From: a virus
Virus record (IMG/VR): IMGVR_UViG_3300028156_000007
Coordinates: 1-21,239 of that record
Direction: 5' to 3' (one strand)
Length of the DNA stretch: 21,239 bases
Positions within the stretch are counted from its first letter, which is position 1; each line of letters opens with the position of its first letter. Positions 6,520 through 13,623 of this stretch are shown here, one piece after another. Under the pieces are notes generated by a model, which ran no database searches, was not told the DNA's origin, and was given only the letters and a program-made list of their open reading frames with translations. Both the position numbers and the translations under genes were made by a program.

Positions 6520-7878
6520 ATGGAATTACGCCCGTACCAGCAGGAAGTAGCCAGGGCCATTTTCGACAGCATCTTGCAGGGGAAAGGCCTCACGTTTTCG
6601 GTTGAGATTGCCCGGCAGGGCGGAAAGAACGAGCTTTCGGCGCATATAGAGGTGCTTTTGTTGACGATGTTTATAGCTAAAGGCGGCACTTCCATCAAAT
6701 GCTCCCCCACCTTCAAGCCGCAGACCCTTATCAGCATGAATAGGCTGAAGGACCGCCTCGATGATTTCGGCTATGACGGCATCTGGCAGGCCGAGTATGG
6801 CTATATTATGCGGCTGGGAGCCGCCCGCCAGGTGTTCCTGTCCGCGGATGAAAGCTCCAATGTCGTCGGCCACACTTCCGACCTTCTGCTGGAAGTTGAC
6901 GAATCTCAGGATATCAACCAGGACAAGTATTCCAAGGAGTTCCGCCCCATGGCCAGCTCCACCAATGCCACCACGGTCCATTATGGCACTACCTGGGACG
7001 ACGGGACCCTGCTCGAACAGACCAAGAATCTCAACCTTGAGCTTGAGAAAGAGGACGGCGTCAGGCGCCATTTCCGCTTCCCCTGGGAGGTGGTCGCCGC
7101 CTGCAACCCCGGCTATGCCACCTTCGTCGAGTCCGAGCGCCACCGCCTGGGCGAGGATCACCCGCTCTTCCGCACCCAGTACCGCCTCCTGCCCCTTCCC
7201 GCCAGCGGACGCCTGTTTAACCGCGTCCAGCTCTCGCAGTTGACCGGCACCCACGCCCGCCAGCGTTCGCGCGTTAACGGGACGATCTACGTCGCCGGCA
7301 TCGATTACGCCGGCCAGGACGAGCAGCTCGACAACCTCGTGCTCACCCGCCCGCAGCGCGACGCCACCGTGATCACCATCGGCGCCGTGAACTTTAACGG
7401 GGGCAGGGAGCCAACGGTCAAAATCGTCGAGCATTACGCCTGGATAGGCACCCCGCACCATGAGCTTCACCCCCAGATTGTGGAGCTGGTCCGCAACAAG
7501 TGGAACTGCAGCCGCGTCCTCTGCGATGCCACCGGCATTGGCGAGCCGCTGGTTTCGTTCCTGCAGAAGTCCTGTGGTTCCCGCGTGATACCGTTCAAGT
7601 TCACCCAGTTCAGCAAGTCGCAGCTCGGCTTTGACCTCATCGCCTTCGTAAATTCAGGCCGTGTGCAGTGCTATGCCGGTGACGGCAGCCGGGAATTCGC
7701 CGAGTTTATGCTTGAAATGGAAAAGGCCAGGAGCCACTACCGACCCAACCAGACCATTAACTTTTACGTTGATCCCCTTGAAGGCCACGACGATTACCTG
7801 ATGAGCCTGGCCCTGATGCTCAAGGCCAGCGAGAACAGCAGGCCGCGCGTGGCCACCGGAGGCGTCCGTGCCGACTGA
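6520..7878 (+). CDS. terL: Terminase large subunit
   Basis: A 452-residue packaging motor. The ATPase domain has a Walker A-like EIARQGGKNE (29-38), Walker B LLLEVDE (122-128) and a coupling motif YGTTW (155-159). The RNase H-like nuclease domain carries the acidic residues in GIDYAGQD (D262), LCDATGIGEP (D336) and EGHDDYLMSLAL (D424/D425). The order and length fit phage large terminases, which cut concatemeric DNA and pump it through the portal. The protein looks complete. It overlaps the portal gene by 11 bases, so the two are translationally linked. Confidence 0.93.
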   Translation: MELRPYQQEVARAIFDSILQGKGLTFSVEIARQGGKNELSAHIEVLLLTMFIAKGGTSIKCSPTFKPQTLISMNRLKDRLDDFGYDGIWQAEYGYIMRLGAARQVFLSADESSNVVGHTSDLLLEVDESQDINQDKYSKEFRPMASSTNATTVHYGTTWDDGTLLEQTKNLNLELEKEDGVRRHFRFPWEVVAACNPGYATFVESERHRLGEDHPLFRTQYRLLPLPASGRLFNRVQLSQLTGTHARQRSRVNGTIYVAGIDYAGQDEQLDNLVLTRPQRDATVITIGAVNFNGGREPTVKIVEHYAWIGTPHHELHPQIVELVRNKWNCSRVLCDATGIGEPLVSFLQKSCGSRVIPFKFTQFSKSQLGFDLIAFVNSGRVQCYAGDGSREFAEFMLEMEKARSHYRPNQTINFYVDPLEGHDDYLMSLALMLKASENSRPRVATGGVRAD

Positions 7879-9241
7879 ATTCAAGGTGCAGGACCTGGCT
7901 CAGCTCGACCGCGAGCGCTTCAGCGCCTACAAGGCTGCCCTGGACTTCTACAACGGCACCCAGTGGGAGCGCACCAGCAAAAACCGCCAGCTCGTCTTCA
8001 ATTATTCAAAGATCGCTGTCGATAAGATAACCAGTTATCTTATGAATGAGCTTAATTTCTCTTTTGAATCTTTGCCCGGCGGCAATCCCGAAGTGGCAAA
8101 GCAGGCCGAGGATTTAATTTACCTGATACTTGATCAGAACAACGTCGCCGAGCTGGACTACACCACCGAGATCGACACCGCCATCCTGGGCGACGGCTGC
8201 TATAAGGTCACGTGGGACGCCGTTGGCAAACGCGTCCGTATCACGGCGCCGGACGTCAACGGCCTCTACGCCTGGTGGACCGGCGACGACCTCAACCAGA
8301 CCTACAAGGTCGTAAGCCGCTACCAGCTCAGCGCCGAGGAGATACTGTCCCTCTACAAGAAAACTTCTCAGAAAAAGACCGCCTTCATCACCGAGCTATG
8401 GACGGATAAGGATTTTGTACTTTACCTTGAAAACGCGGTCATTGATAAGAAGCCGAACCCCTACGGTTTTATCCCGTTTATTATCTTCCCCAACCTGCGC
8501 AAGCCCAAGCAGTTCTGGGGTGTTTCCGATATCCCCTCGCTGATCGAACCGCAGAAGGAATTGAACCGTGCCCTATCTCAGCTCAGCCGCATCCTGGAGG
8601 TTTCCGGTAATCCCATCGCCGTGCTTGAAGGCGTCGAAGCTTCCGAGGATATCCAGGTCAGGCCCGGCGCCGTGTGGAACCTTCCCGCCGACACCAAGGC
8701 CTACTTGCTCGACCTGCTGCAGGGTGGCGGAATCCGCCTCCATATCGACTACATCGACCTCGTCTACCGCACCATGCACGATATCTCAGAATCCCCCAGG
8801 GCGGCCTACGGCGGCATCCAGCACGAGCTTTCCGGCGTAGCCCTTGAGGTGGAGCTGCAATCCCTGCTTCAGAAAGTGAAGCGAAAGCGGCTGATCCGCA
8901 CCAATATCTACAAGCGCCGCAATGAAATGATATTGAAACTGTGGGCCAAATTCATGCGTCAGGACTTTACCCAGGTGTCCCAGCGCGTCTGCTGGGGGCA
9001 GGTCCTTCCGCAGGACAGGACACGCGAGGCGCAGAACGAGCAGCTATGTGTTCAGTCAGGCGTTCACAGCCGGCGCACCGCCATGGACAACCTCGGAGTC
9101 CGTGACCCCGAGCTGGAGTTTGATAAATGGCTGGATGAACGCCGCCGCATACTCGAAATGAACGTTGAATTTAAAGCGCAATCCACCCAGGGCGGAGCGA
9201 GAGAGCGCAAAGTCGCCCCGGAGCTGGAGCCGGTGCTTTAG
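7868..9241 (+). CDS. Phage portal protein
   Basis: A 457-residue portal protein, the dodecameric ring through which DNA enters the head. Supporting features are the N-terminal LDFYNGTQWER and FNYSKIAVDKITSYLMNE region, the central FGVS/FWGVSDIPSLIEPQKELNRALS segment and the helical C-terminal part, all like SPP1 gp6-type portals. Its position straight after the terminase and ahead of scaffold and capsid is canonical. The start is a GTG at 7868, chosen because GGAGG at 7858-7862 lies five bases before it, inside the end of the terminase gene. Confidence 0.88.
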   Translation: MPTEFKVQDLAQLDRERFSAYKAALDFYNGTQWERTSKNRQLVFNYSKIAVDKITSYLMNELNFSFESLPGGNPEVAKQAEDLIYLILDQNNVAELDYTTEIDTAILGDGCYKVTWDAVGKRVRITAPDVNGLYAWWTGDDLNQTYKVVSRYQLSAEEILSLYKKTSQKKTAFITELWTDKDFVLYLENAVIDKKPNPYGFIPFIIFPNLRKPKQFWGVSDIPSLIEPQKELNRALSQLSRILEVSGNPIAVLEGVEASEDIQVRPGAVWNLPADTKAYLLDLLQGGGIRLHIDYIDLVYRTMHDISESPRAAYGGIQHELSGVALEVELQSLLQKVKRKRLIRTNIYKRRNEMILKLWAKFMRQDFTQVSQRVCWGQVLPQDRTREAQNEQLCVQSGVHSRRTAMDNLGVRDPELEFDKWLDERRRILEMNVEFKAQSTQGGARERKVAPELEPVL

Positions 9242-9259
9242 AGATAGGAGGTACAGATC

Positions 9260-9730
9260 ATGGAGAATGAGACTAAAACCGCAGAGGTCGCCAATGTTGA
9301 GGCCGCACCCCCTCCGCCCCCCGCAACACCGGCCACGCCGGAGCTTCCGGAGCGCATCGCTTCGCTCGAAGCTTCGCTTGCGCAGCGTGATACTTCCCTG
9401 GCCGAAGCCGCACATGTGATCGACTCCCTTAAAAAGGATTTCGCCACCGCCGACACAGCATACAAGGAAGCGGTCACTGAGTACCGGAAGCTGGCTGTCA
9501 TCTCCAACCCCATATTTAACCCCGAAATGCTGGCCGGTAACTCTATCTCTGAGATCAATGCGGCCATGACACGCGTTACAGACCTCGCGGCCAAAGTTCG
9601 TTCCAAGATCGAGGCCGATATCAAGGCTATCTCCGTACCCGCCGGTGCACCCGAAAGGTCGGGACCGGATACCTCCGGCATGTCTGCCAGGGAGAAAATC
9701 AAGCATGCTGTCGAAGCGAATAACAAATAA
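9260..9730 (+). CDS. Probable capsid scaffolding protein
   Basis: A 156-residue acidic protein. It has a Pro/Ala-rich N-terminus (about 10-30), a helical, coiled-coil-like segment (about 32-80), a conserved-looking block ISNPIFNPEMLAGNSISEIN (about 80-100) and a C-terminal helix (MSAREKIKHAVE). Composition, size and position between portal and major capsid genes fit a scaffold that templates prohead assembly. There is no sequence signature that proves this. The ATG follows AGGAGG by eight bases. Confidence 0.65.
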   Translation: MENETKTAEVANVEAAPPPPPATPATPELPERIASLEASLAQRDTSLAEAAHVIDSLKKDFATADTAYKEAVTEYRKLAVISNPIFNPEMLAGNSISEINAAMTRVTDLAAKVRSKIEADIKAISVPAGAPERSGPDTSGMSAREKIKHAVEANNK

Positions 9731-9749
9731 CCTTTAAGGAGTTAATAAT

Positions 9750-10673
9750 TTGGCTACTTTACTATCTGAAGCCGCCAAGCTTTCCAATGATGTCATGAAG
9801 CAGGGCGTCATTGAAACCATCATGAAGGACGATCCTCTGTTATCTATTTTGCCGTGGGTGGAAATCAACGGCAACGCACTCACCTACAACAGGGAATTGA
9901 CCCTTCCTAATGCCGAATGGCACGCCGTCAATGATGATTGGACGACCAGCCCGGCCGTCACTTTCGCACAGAAAACGGCCACCCTCGCCATCCTCGGCCA
10001 GAATGCAGACGTAGACAACTACGTCAAGCAGACCCGCTCCAATATCAATGATGTTGAGAGCGCCATCATCGAGCTCACCGCAAAGGCCATCAAGAATGAG
10101 TTGTCGGACAAGCTGCTCTACGGCAACAACACCACCAATCCCAATCAGTTTGACGGCCTCATCGCTCAGATCGTCACCGGTACCGCCTCCGCCCAGCTCA
10201 TTGCTGCCGGCGCTTCGGGCGGCGCCGCCATTACCCTGGATATGGTGGATCAGCTTATCGATGCCGTCATGGGCGGTAAGCCCCATTTGCTCCTGATGAG
10301 CCGCAGGTCCCGCAGAAAGATCAGCGCACTGGCTCGGGCTGCCGGCAACAACCTCGAACATGACAATGCTCAGTTCGGTTTCATGGTCGAGTATTACGGC
10401 GGCATACCCATCGCCGTGAGCGATTTCGTCAAGGATACTCACGTGGTCAGCGGCTCGGTCGAAACCGCTTTTACGGGCGGCGCCAGCTCCACCATCTATG
10501 CCTTCCAGCTCGGCGAGGATGCTCTCTGTGGCTTGACTGGCACGGGCGGCCTGCAGATCATCAAGATCGGCGAGATGGAAACCAAGGACGCTTCCCGTAC
10601 CCGCATCAAGTGGTATGTCTCATCCGCCCTGTTCAGCAACATCAAGGCTGCTGCCTTGATAGGTTGCGCATAA
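9750..10673 (+). CDS. Major capsid protein
   Basis: A 307-residue protein assigned as the HK97-fold major capsid protein. It has an N-terminal helical arm (SEAAKLSNDVMKQGVIETI), then WVEINGNALTYNRELTLPNA, a long helical segment VESAIIELTAKAIKNELSDKLLYGN, and a C-terminal β-rich part ending RIKWYVSSALFSNIKAAAL. These follow the pattern of phage capsid proteins of about 300 residues. No protease gene precedes it, so processing may not occur or may involve another protein. The start is a TTG preceded by AAGGAG eight to nine bases upstream. Highly regular codon use suggests strong expression. Confidence 0.85.
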   Translation: MATLLSEAAKLSNDVMKQGVIETIMKDDPLLSILPWVEINGNALTYNRELTLPNAEWHAVNDDWTTSPAVTFAQKTATLAILGQNADVDNYVKQTRSNINDVESAIIELTAKAIKNELSDKLLYGNNTTNPNQFDGLIAQIVTGTASAQLIAAGASGGAAITLDMVDQLIDAVMGGKPHLLLMSRRSRRKISALARAAGNNLEHDNAQFGFMVEYYGGIPIAVSDFVKDTHVVSGSVETAFTGGASSTIYAFQLGEDALCGLTGTGGLQIIKIGEMETKDASRTRIKWYVSSALFSNIKAAALIGCA

Positions 10674-10708
10674 CGAAATTAGCCTCGAATGAGGTAAGGA
10701 GTAATTAA

Positions 10709-11113
10709 ATGGCATTTGCAGATCCTCAGAAAGGTAGGTCGGTTGTATGCGGACCCGGCCCCGCGGCCGCCACCGTTACTCTGGCCGGCACTTGTGTCGA
10801 GGGTGATATCCTCGGCTATTCCACCGGCTGGAAACGTTCGCTGGCTACTGTTAGCAGCGTTATCAATCCCCAGGTGGTCGCTCTTAAAGGCGGCGTCAGC
10901 GGTGACGTTATACCTGTTGCCCCGGTTTGCGTAGTTACTGGTTATTCTGGTGGTACCCCTGGCGGCCTCATTTACCTTGCTGAAGGCACGTCCTCCGGCA
11001 TGGTCACCGATACGGTCCCCAGCACAACCGGTGACGTGAAAACCGTTATTGGTGTGTTGCTGGATGCAACCACAATCTCCTTTAACCTGTCTAATTTACA
11101 GGTTCTTGCTTAG
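10709..11113 (+). CDS. Capsid decoration/stabilisation-like protein
   Basis: A 134-residue, Gly/Val/Thr-rich, β-strand protein (SVVCGPGPAAATVTLAGTCVEGDILG and repeated short strands). The size, the composition and the position right after the major capsid gene match DUF2190-like capsid decoration proteins. Its likely role is to stabilise the head on the outer surface. AAGGAG precedes the ATG by seven bases. The call is by analogy, not by a defining motif. Confidence 0.6.
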   Translation: MAFADPQKGRSVVCGPGPAAATVTLAGTCVEGDILGYSTGWKRSLATVSSVINPQVVALKGGVSGDVIPVAPVCVVTGYSGGTPGGLIYLAEGTSSGMVTDTVPSTTGDVKTVIGVLLDATTISFNLSNLQVLA

Positions 11114-11188
11114 GCTTAAAGGAGTGACTGCCCTTTAAGTAGCCTCCTCTAAATAATGGGCGGGGCCGGCCCGGCACCGGCCCCGCCC
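11113..11188 (+). terminator. Double hairpin after the head genes
   Basis: Two stem-loops follow the stop codon. GGCTTAAAGG (11113-11122) pairs with CCTTTAAGTAGCC (11132-11144). GGGCGGGGCCGG (11158-11169) pairs perfectly over 12 bases with CCGGCCCCGCCC (11177-11188) around a 7-base loop. There is no T run after the second stem, so classical rho-independent termination is doubtful. It may attenuate transcription or protect the abundant capsid mRNA from 3' decay. Confidence 0.5.
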
Positions 11189-11220
11189 GGATACTCGAAT
11201 GATAGGCAGGTGATTAGGAA

Positions 11221-11826
11221 ATGACTACTTTAACGACAATGCGGACCAGCGTCCGCCGCGATCTCAAGGATGAGGATACGTCTAATTATCGCTGGACGAA
11301 TGACGAAATCGACCGGGCCATCGAAAAAGCTGTACTTGTCTATTCTGAGTATTGTCCGCTCATGCAGCTCGATGCCACCATTCACACCGTTGACCAGGGC
11401 AATACGGTTGATATTTCCACACTCACAGACCGCATCGATATTCTGAAAGTCGAGCATCCTCTCACGACTGAACCTTACCCGTCCCGCCGCTTCAAGGTGT
11501 GGGGCGATTTGCTCACGTTCCAGGATGGCTATGTCGGCGACGCCGGGCATTGCAATGTCTACTGGCTGAAAAAGCACACAATCAGCACCGCATCGACCGT
11601 ACCCACTGCTCATGATCATATCATCGCCCAGGGCGCAGTTGCCTTCGCCGTCAGCTCGCAGGCACAGTACCAGGTCAATCTCGCCAATACTGGAGGGCAA
11701 AAGGTCAATAAGGATTATAACTATTGGGCGAAGCAAGCATTTGAAGTTTTCTACGATCAACTTCAACATGTGAAAAATTACAACCCCAAGAAATTGATCA
11801 CCAGCGCATTAGTCGCAGAGGAGTAA
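11221..11826 (+). CDS. Head-tail adaptor/connector-like protein
   Basis: A 201-residue protein. The N-terminal region TTMRTSVRRDLKDEDTSNYR followed by WTNDEIDRAIEKAVLVYSEY is typical of phage adaptor proteins that dock under the portal. The rest is mixed α/β and ends in a helical YWAKQAFEVFYDQLQHV segment. Such adaptors close the head and connect the tail. AGGTGATTAGGAA precedes the ATG, and the next gene starts five bases after its end. The assignment rests on N-terminal pattern and location. Confidence 0.65.
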   Translation: MTTLTTMRTSVRRDLKDEDTSNYRWTNDEIDRAIEKAVLVYSEYCPLMQLDATIHTVDQGNTVDISTLTDRIDILKVEHPLTTEPYPSRRFKVWGDLLTFQDGYVGDAGHCNVYWLKKHTISTASTVPTAHDHIIAQGAVAFAVSSQAQYQVNLANTGGQKVNKDYNYWAKQAFEVFYDQLQHVKNYNPKKLITSALVAEE

Positions 11827-11830
11827 ATTT

Positions 11831-12205
11831 ATGGTCCGTAAAAAAACGTTGCCGGTATCGTGCACCCCGAAAACTGTAAAACCGAAGCTAAAATCCCTCG
11901 AGGGACGAGGGAAACTACTTAAAGATGGCCTATCTATTGATGCTTACGCCATCCGGGCGGACGAGTTCGATACTGCAACATGGCAACTCCCCCATCACAC
12001 GCGGGATCTCGGCCGCAAGCCGATAGAACAGACCGTCGATTTCGTGTTACTCGACCATGCCACCCTTTTACTCAGCCGCTGGGGTGACCAGGGCGTCCGT
12101 TGTCACGCAGATCCCGAGCTTATCATTTTGGCCGCCCGCCACTTAGCCGGTCATTACCGTGCAGCAGGCAGAACAATTCCTGTCGCCCTGTGCGTACTTA
12201 TATAA
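11831..12205 (+). CDS. Small phage protein of unknown function
   Basis: A 124-residue protein with a basic N-terminus (KKTLPVSCTPKTVKPKLKS). The core reads TATWQLPHHTRD, then DHATLLLSRWGDQGVRCHAD and IILAARHLAGHYRAAGRTIP. The W-x-LP-x-H opening followed by an AARHLAxHY helix looks like small modules that accompany phage structural proteins, but I cannot assign a role. GAGGAG at the end of the preceding gene serves as its ribosome binding site, so it belongs to the structural operon. Confidence 0.6.
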   Translation: MVRKKTLPVSCTPKTVKPKLKSLEGRGKLLKDGLSIDAYAIRADEFDTATWQLPHHTRDLGRKPIEQTVDFVLLDHATLLLSRWGDQGVRCHADPELIILAARHLAGHYRAAGRTIPVALCVLI

Positions 12206-12217
12206 ATAAATTGGCGT

Positions 12218-12237
12218 GGCGTACCTTCAGGTGCGCC
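12218..12237 (+). repeat. Palindromic element, copy 1, before a ribosome binding site
   Basis: GGCGTACCTTCAGGTGCGCC folds into a stem of up to nine pairs (one wobble) directly in front of GAGGAG and the ATG at 12253. A second copy with two base changes lies at 15730-15749, again just before a ribosome binding site. The first nine bases also occur at 20955-20963. Confidence 0.55.
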
Positions 12238-12252
12238 CGAGGAGAAAAGAAA

Positions 12253-13074
12253 ATGGAAACCACACCCCTGGACGGTTACAAGAAAATTATCGTCACCCTG
12301 CTAACTCTTATCGCCGGGTCCCTCGGCCTGTTCATCACCGACCCGGCCAAAGCCCAGACCGTCGGCCAGTTCCTTATCGATGTTATCGGCCCGTGCGCAG
12401 TCGTCCTAGTCGGCATCATCTATACCATCGTGCAGGGCAATATCGACAAGGAGAAAGTCAAGGCCGCCCCTAAGATAGCTTCTATAGCTGCGCAATCTGC
12501 GCCGGCGCCATCCCCAAAAGTTGAGAGCGCACCAGCTCAGCAGCCGGCCGTTGCGCCTATCCTGCCGGCTGCACCGGTGGATAACTATAACCCGTTCGAT
12601 ATCGACGCCGCGGTCGGGGCTGCCGAGGAATCCTGCCGAAAGGACGGACAGGAGGTAACCCCCATCAGCCGGGCCTTTTACTACTATCCCATCATAACCA
12701 GCTTCGACCTCCGGGAGGTGCCGAAAGCGAAGCGAATCGAGGAAGCCAAACGCCTGGTTGATAAGGCTGTCGAGCTTTTCAGCGAGGCCTTCAAGTATCA
12801 AACGAAACTTCCCAAGCCCCCCACCCTGGCCGAGGCCAACAATTACCACGCCTATCTGCTCAAACTGAAAAAGGACTATGAGAAGGCCAACAATTTGACC
12901 TGCAGCGACAAGACCTTCGACGAGTTGCGCAACCTCATATCCTATTTCAATGAGCTCTACAACGCCCAGGATGGCCTGGCCCAGCTCAGCGGCAAGACCG
13001 TGGATTGGAGCATCTACAGCGGCAAATCCTATAGCCCCACCCAGGTCGGCTGGGATTACGTCAAACTTTTATAA
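12253..13074 (+). CDS. Holin-like membrane protein with C-terminal domain
   Basis: A 273-residue protein. Two hydrophobic helices lie at about 11-28 and 41-60, joined by a short loop, as in small phage holins. A Pro/Ala-rich linker (about 71-109) leads to a soluble helical domain (about 110-273) with RAFYYYPIITSFDLREVPKA and VDKAVELFSEAFKYQTKLP. Holins permeabilise the membrane to end the infection, but they are usually only 70-150 residues long. The long extension is unusual, and it shows no lysozyme or amidase motif that I can see. The ATG at 12253 follows GAGGAG by about eight bases. A structural membrane-bound role is an alternative. Confidence 0.55.
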   Translation: METTPLDGYKKIIVTLLTLIAGSLGLFITDPAKAQTVGQFLIDVIGPCAVVLVGIIYTIVQGNIDKEKVKAAPKIASIAAQSAPAPSPKVESAPAQQPAVAPILPAAPVDNYNPFDIDAAVGAAEESCRKDGQEVTPISRAFYYYPIITSFDLREVPKAKRIEEAKRLVDKAVELFSEAFKYQTKLPKPPTLAEANNYHAYLLKLKKDYEKANNLTCSDKTFDELRNLISYFNELYNAQDGLAQLSGKTVDWSIYSGKSYSPTQVGWDYVKLL

Positions 13075-13080
13075 ATGATC

Positions 13081-13110
13081 GTGGCGACGTCAGGATCCTG
13101 GCGTCGCCAC
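13081..13110 (+). other. Strong intercistronic hairpin
   Basis: GTGGCGACG (13081-13089) pairs perfectly with CGTCGCCAC (13102-13110). The stem extends through a wobble and CAG/CTG to a four-base loop GATC, about 13 pairs in all. It lies between the stop of the holin-like gene and AGGAGG at 13119, with no following T run. It is probably an mRNA-processing, stability or translation-control element rather than a terminator. Confidence 0.6.
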
Positions 13111-13130
13111 CACGAAAAGGAGGCGGGATC

Positions 13131-13439
13131 ATGCGCAAAGCTAATGACCCATTGGTCGTAGTCCACCGGGACCGTGGCTGTAACCTGTCCCCGGCGTGCC
13201 TTGAGTGCCATTTGCCCCGCTGTCCGGAAGACAGGCCCTACGGCAAGGCGGATATGCGTATGTTTTCCCGGGCGGTCGAGATGTTCAAGCTGCGCAAACA
13301 GGGCTGGTTGATACGGGAAATCGCGGCGCATTTTAATATATGCGACCGCACAGTTTACCGCTCGCTGAGCTTATTTAAGCCCGCTGATGCGAGCAGTGGC
13401 ACGGCCTCTGCCGTGAAAAGGGGACGTCATGCCCGCTGA
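13131..13439 (+). CDS. Cys-cluster plus helix-turn-helix protein
   Basis: A 102-residue protein. Residues 16-31 form a Cys-rich knuckle (C17, C23, C26, C31, in GCNLSPACLECHLPRC) that probably binds a metal. Residues about 45-80 form a helix-turn-helix (KLRKQGWLIREIAAHFNICD then RTVYRSLSLF) of the resolvase/Hin type. Such a protein could regulate late transcription, although its place inside the structural operon is unusual for a regulator. AGGAGG about six bases before the ATG supports the start. It overlaps the next gene by 11 bases. Confidence 0.7.
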   Translation: MRKANDPLVVVHRDRGCNLSPACLECHLPRCPEDRPYGKADMRMFSRAVEMFKLRKQGWLIREIAAHFNICDRTVYRSLSLFKPADASSGTASAVKRGRHAR

Positions 13440-13623
13440 TTTCAACCTGCTCCGCTTCCAGTGCAGTCAATGCGCTTCCGCCTTGAATCTGGTCGCGGTC
13501 GACCGCACCCGTGACCGGGTTATCAATATCGAGTTCCTTTGCTATCAATGCCTGATTGACTCCGGCCTCGTCGCCCCCAGCGAGGCGGTGTTCAAGGACG
13601 CGGTAGGAGTTAAATCTTCTTGA
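13429..13623 (+). CDS. Small zinc-ribbon protein
   Basis: A 64-residue protein with two CxxC knuckles, CSQC (12-15) and CYQC (38-41), separated by 22 residues: a minimal zinc ribbon. It overlaps the preceding helix-turn-helix gene by 11 bases and its stop overlaps the TTG start of the next gene. The three genes are therefore translationally linked. The function is unknown; a role in nucleic acid or protein binding is likely from the fold. Confidence 0.65.
   Translation: MPADFNLLRFQCSQCASALNLVAVDRTRDRVINIEFLCYQCLIDSGLVAPSEAVFKDAVGVKSS

Noticed and set aside
6526-7470. A 314-codon minus-strand frame opposite the terminase
   Set aside because: The sense strand encodes clear terminase motifs. 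The antisense frame is open because of GC-rich third positions and has no start signal.
11158-11188. Classical rho-independent terminator
   Set aside because: The stem is excellent but no T run follows and the operon continues in the same direction, so firm termination is not supported.
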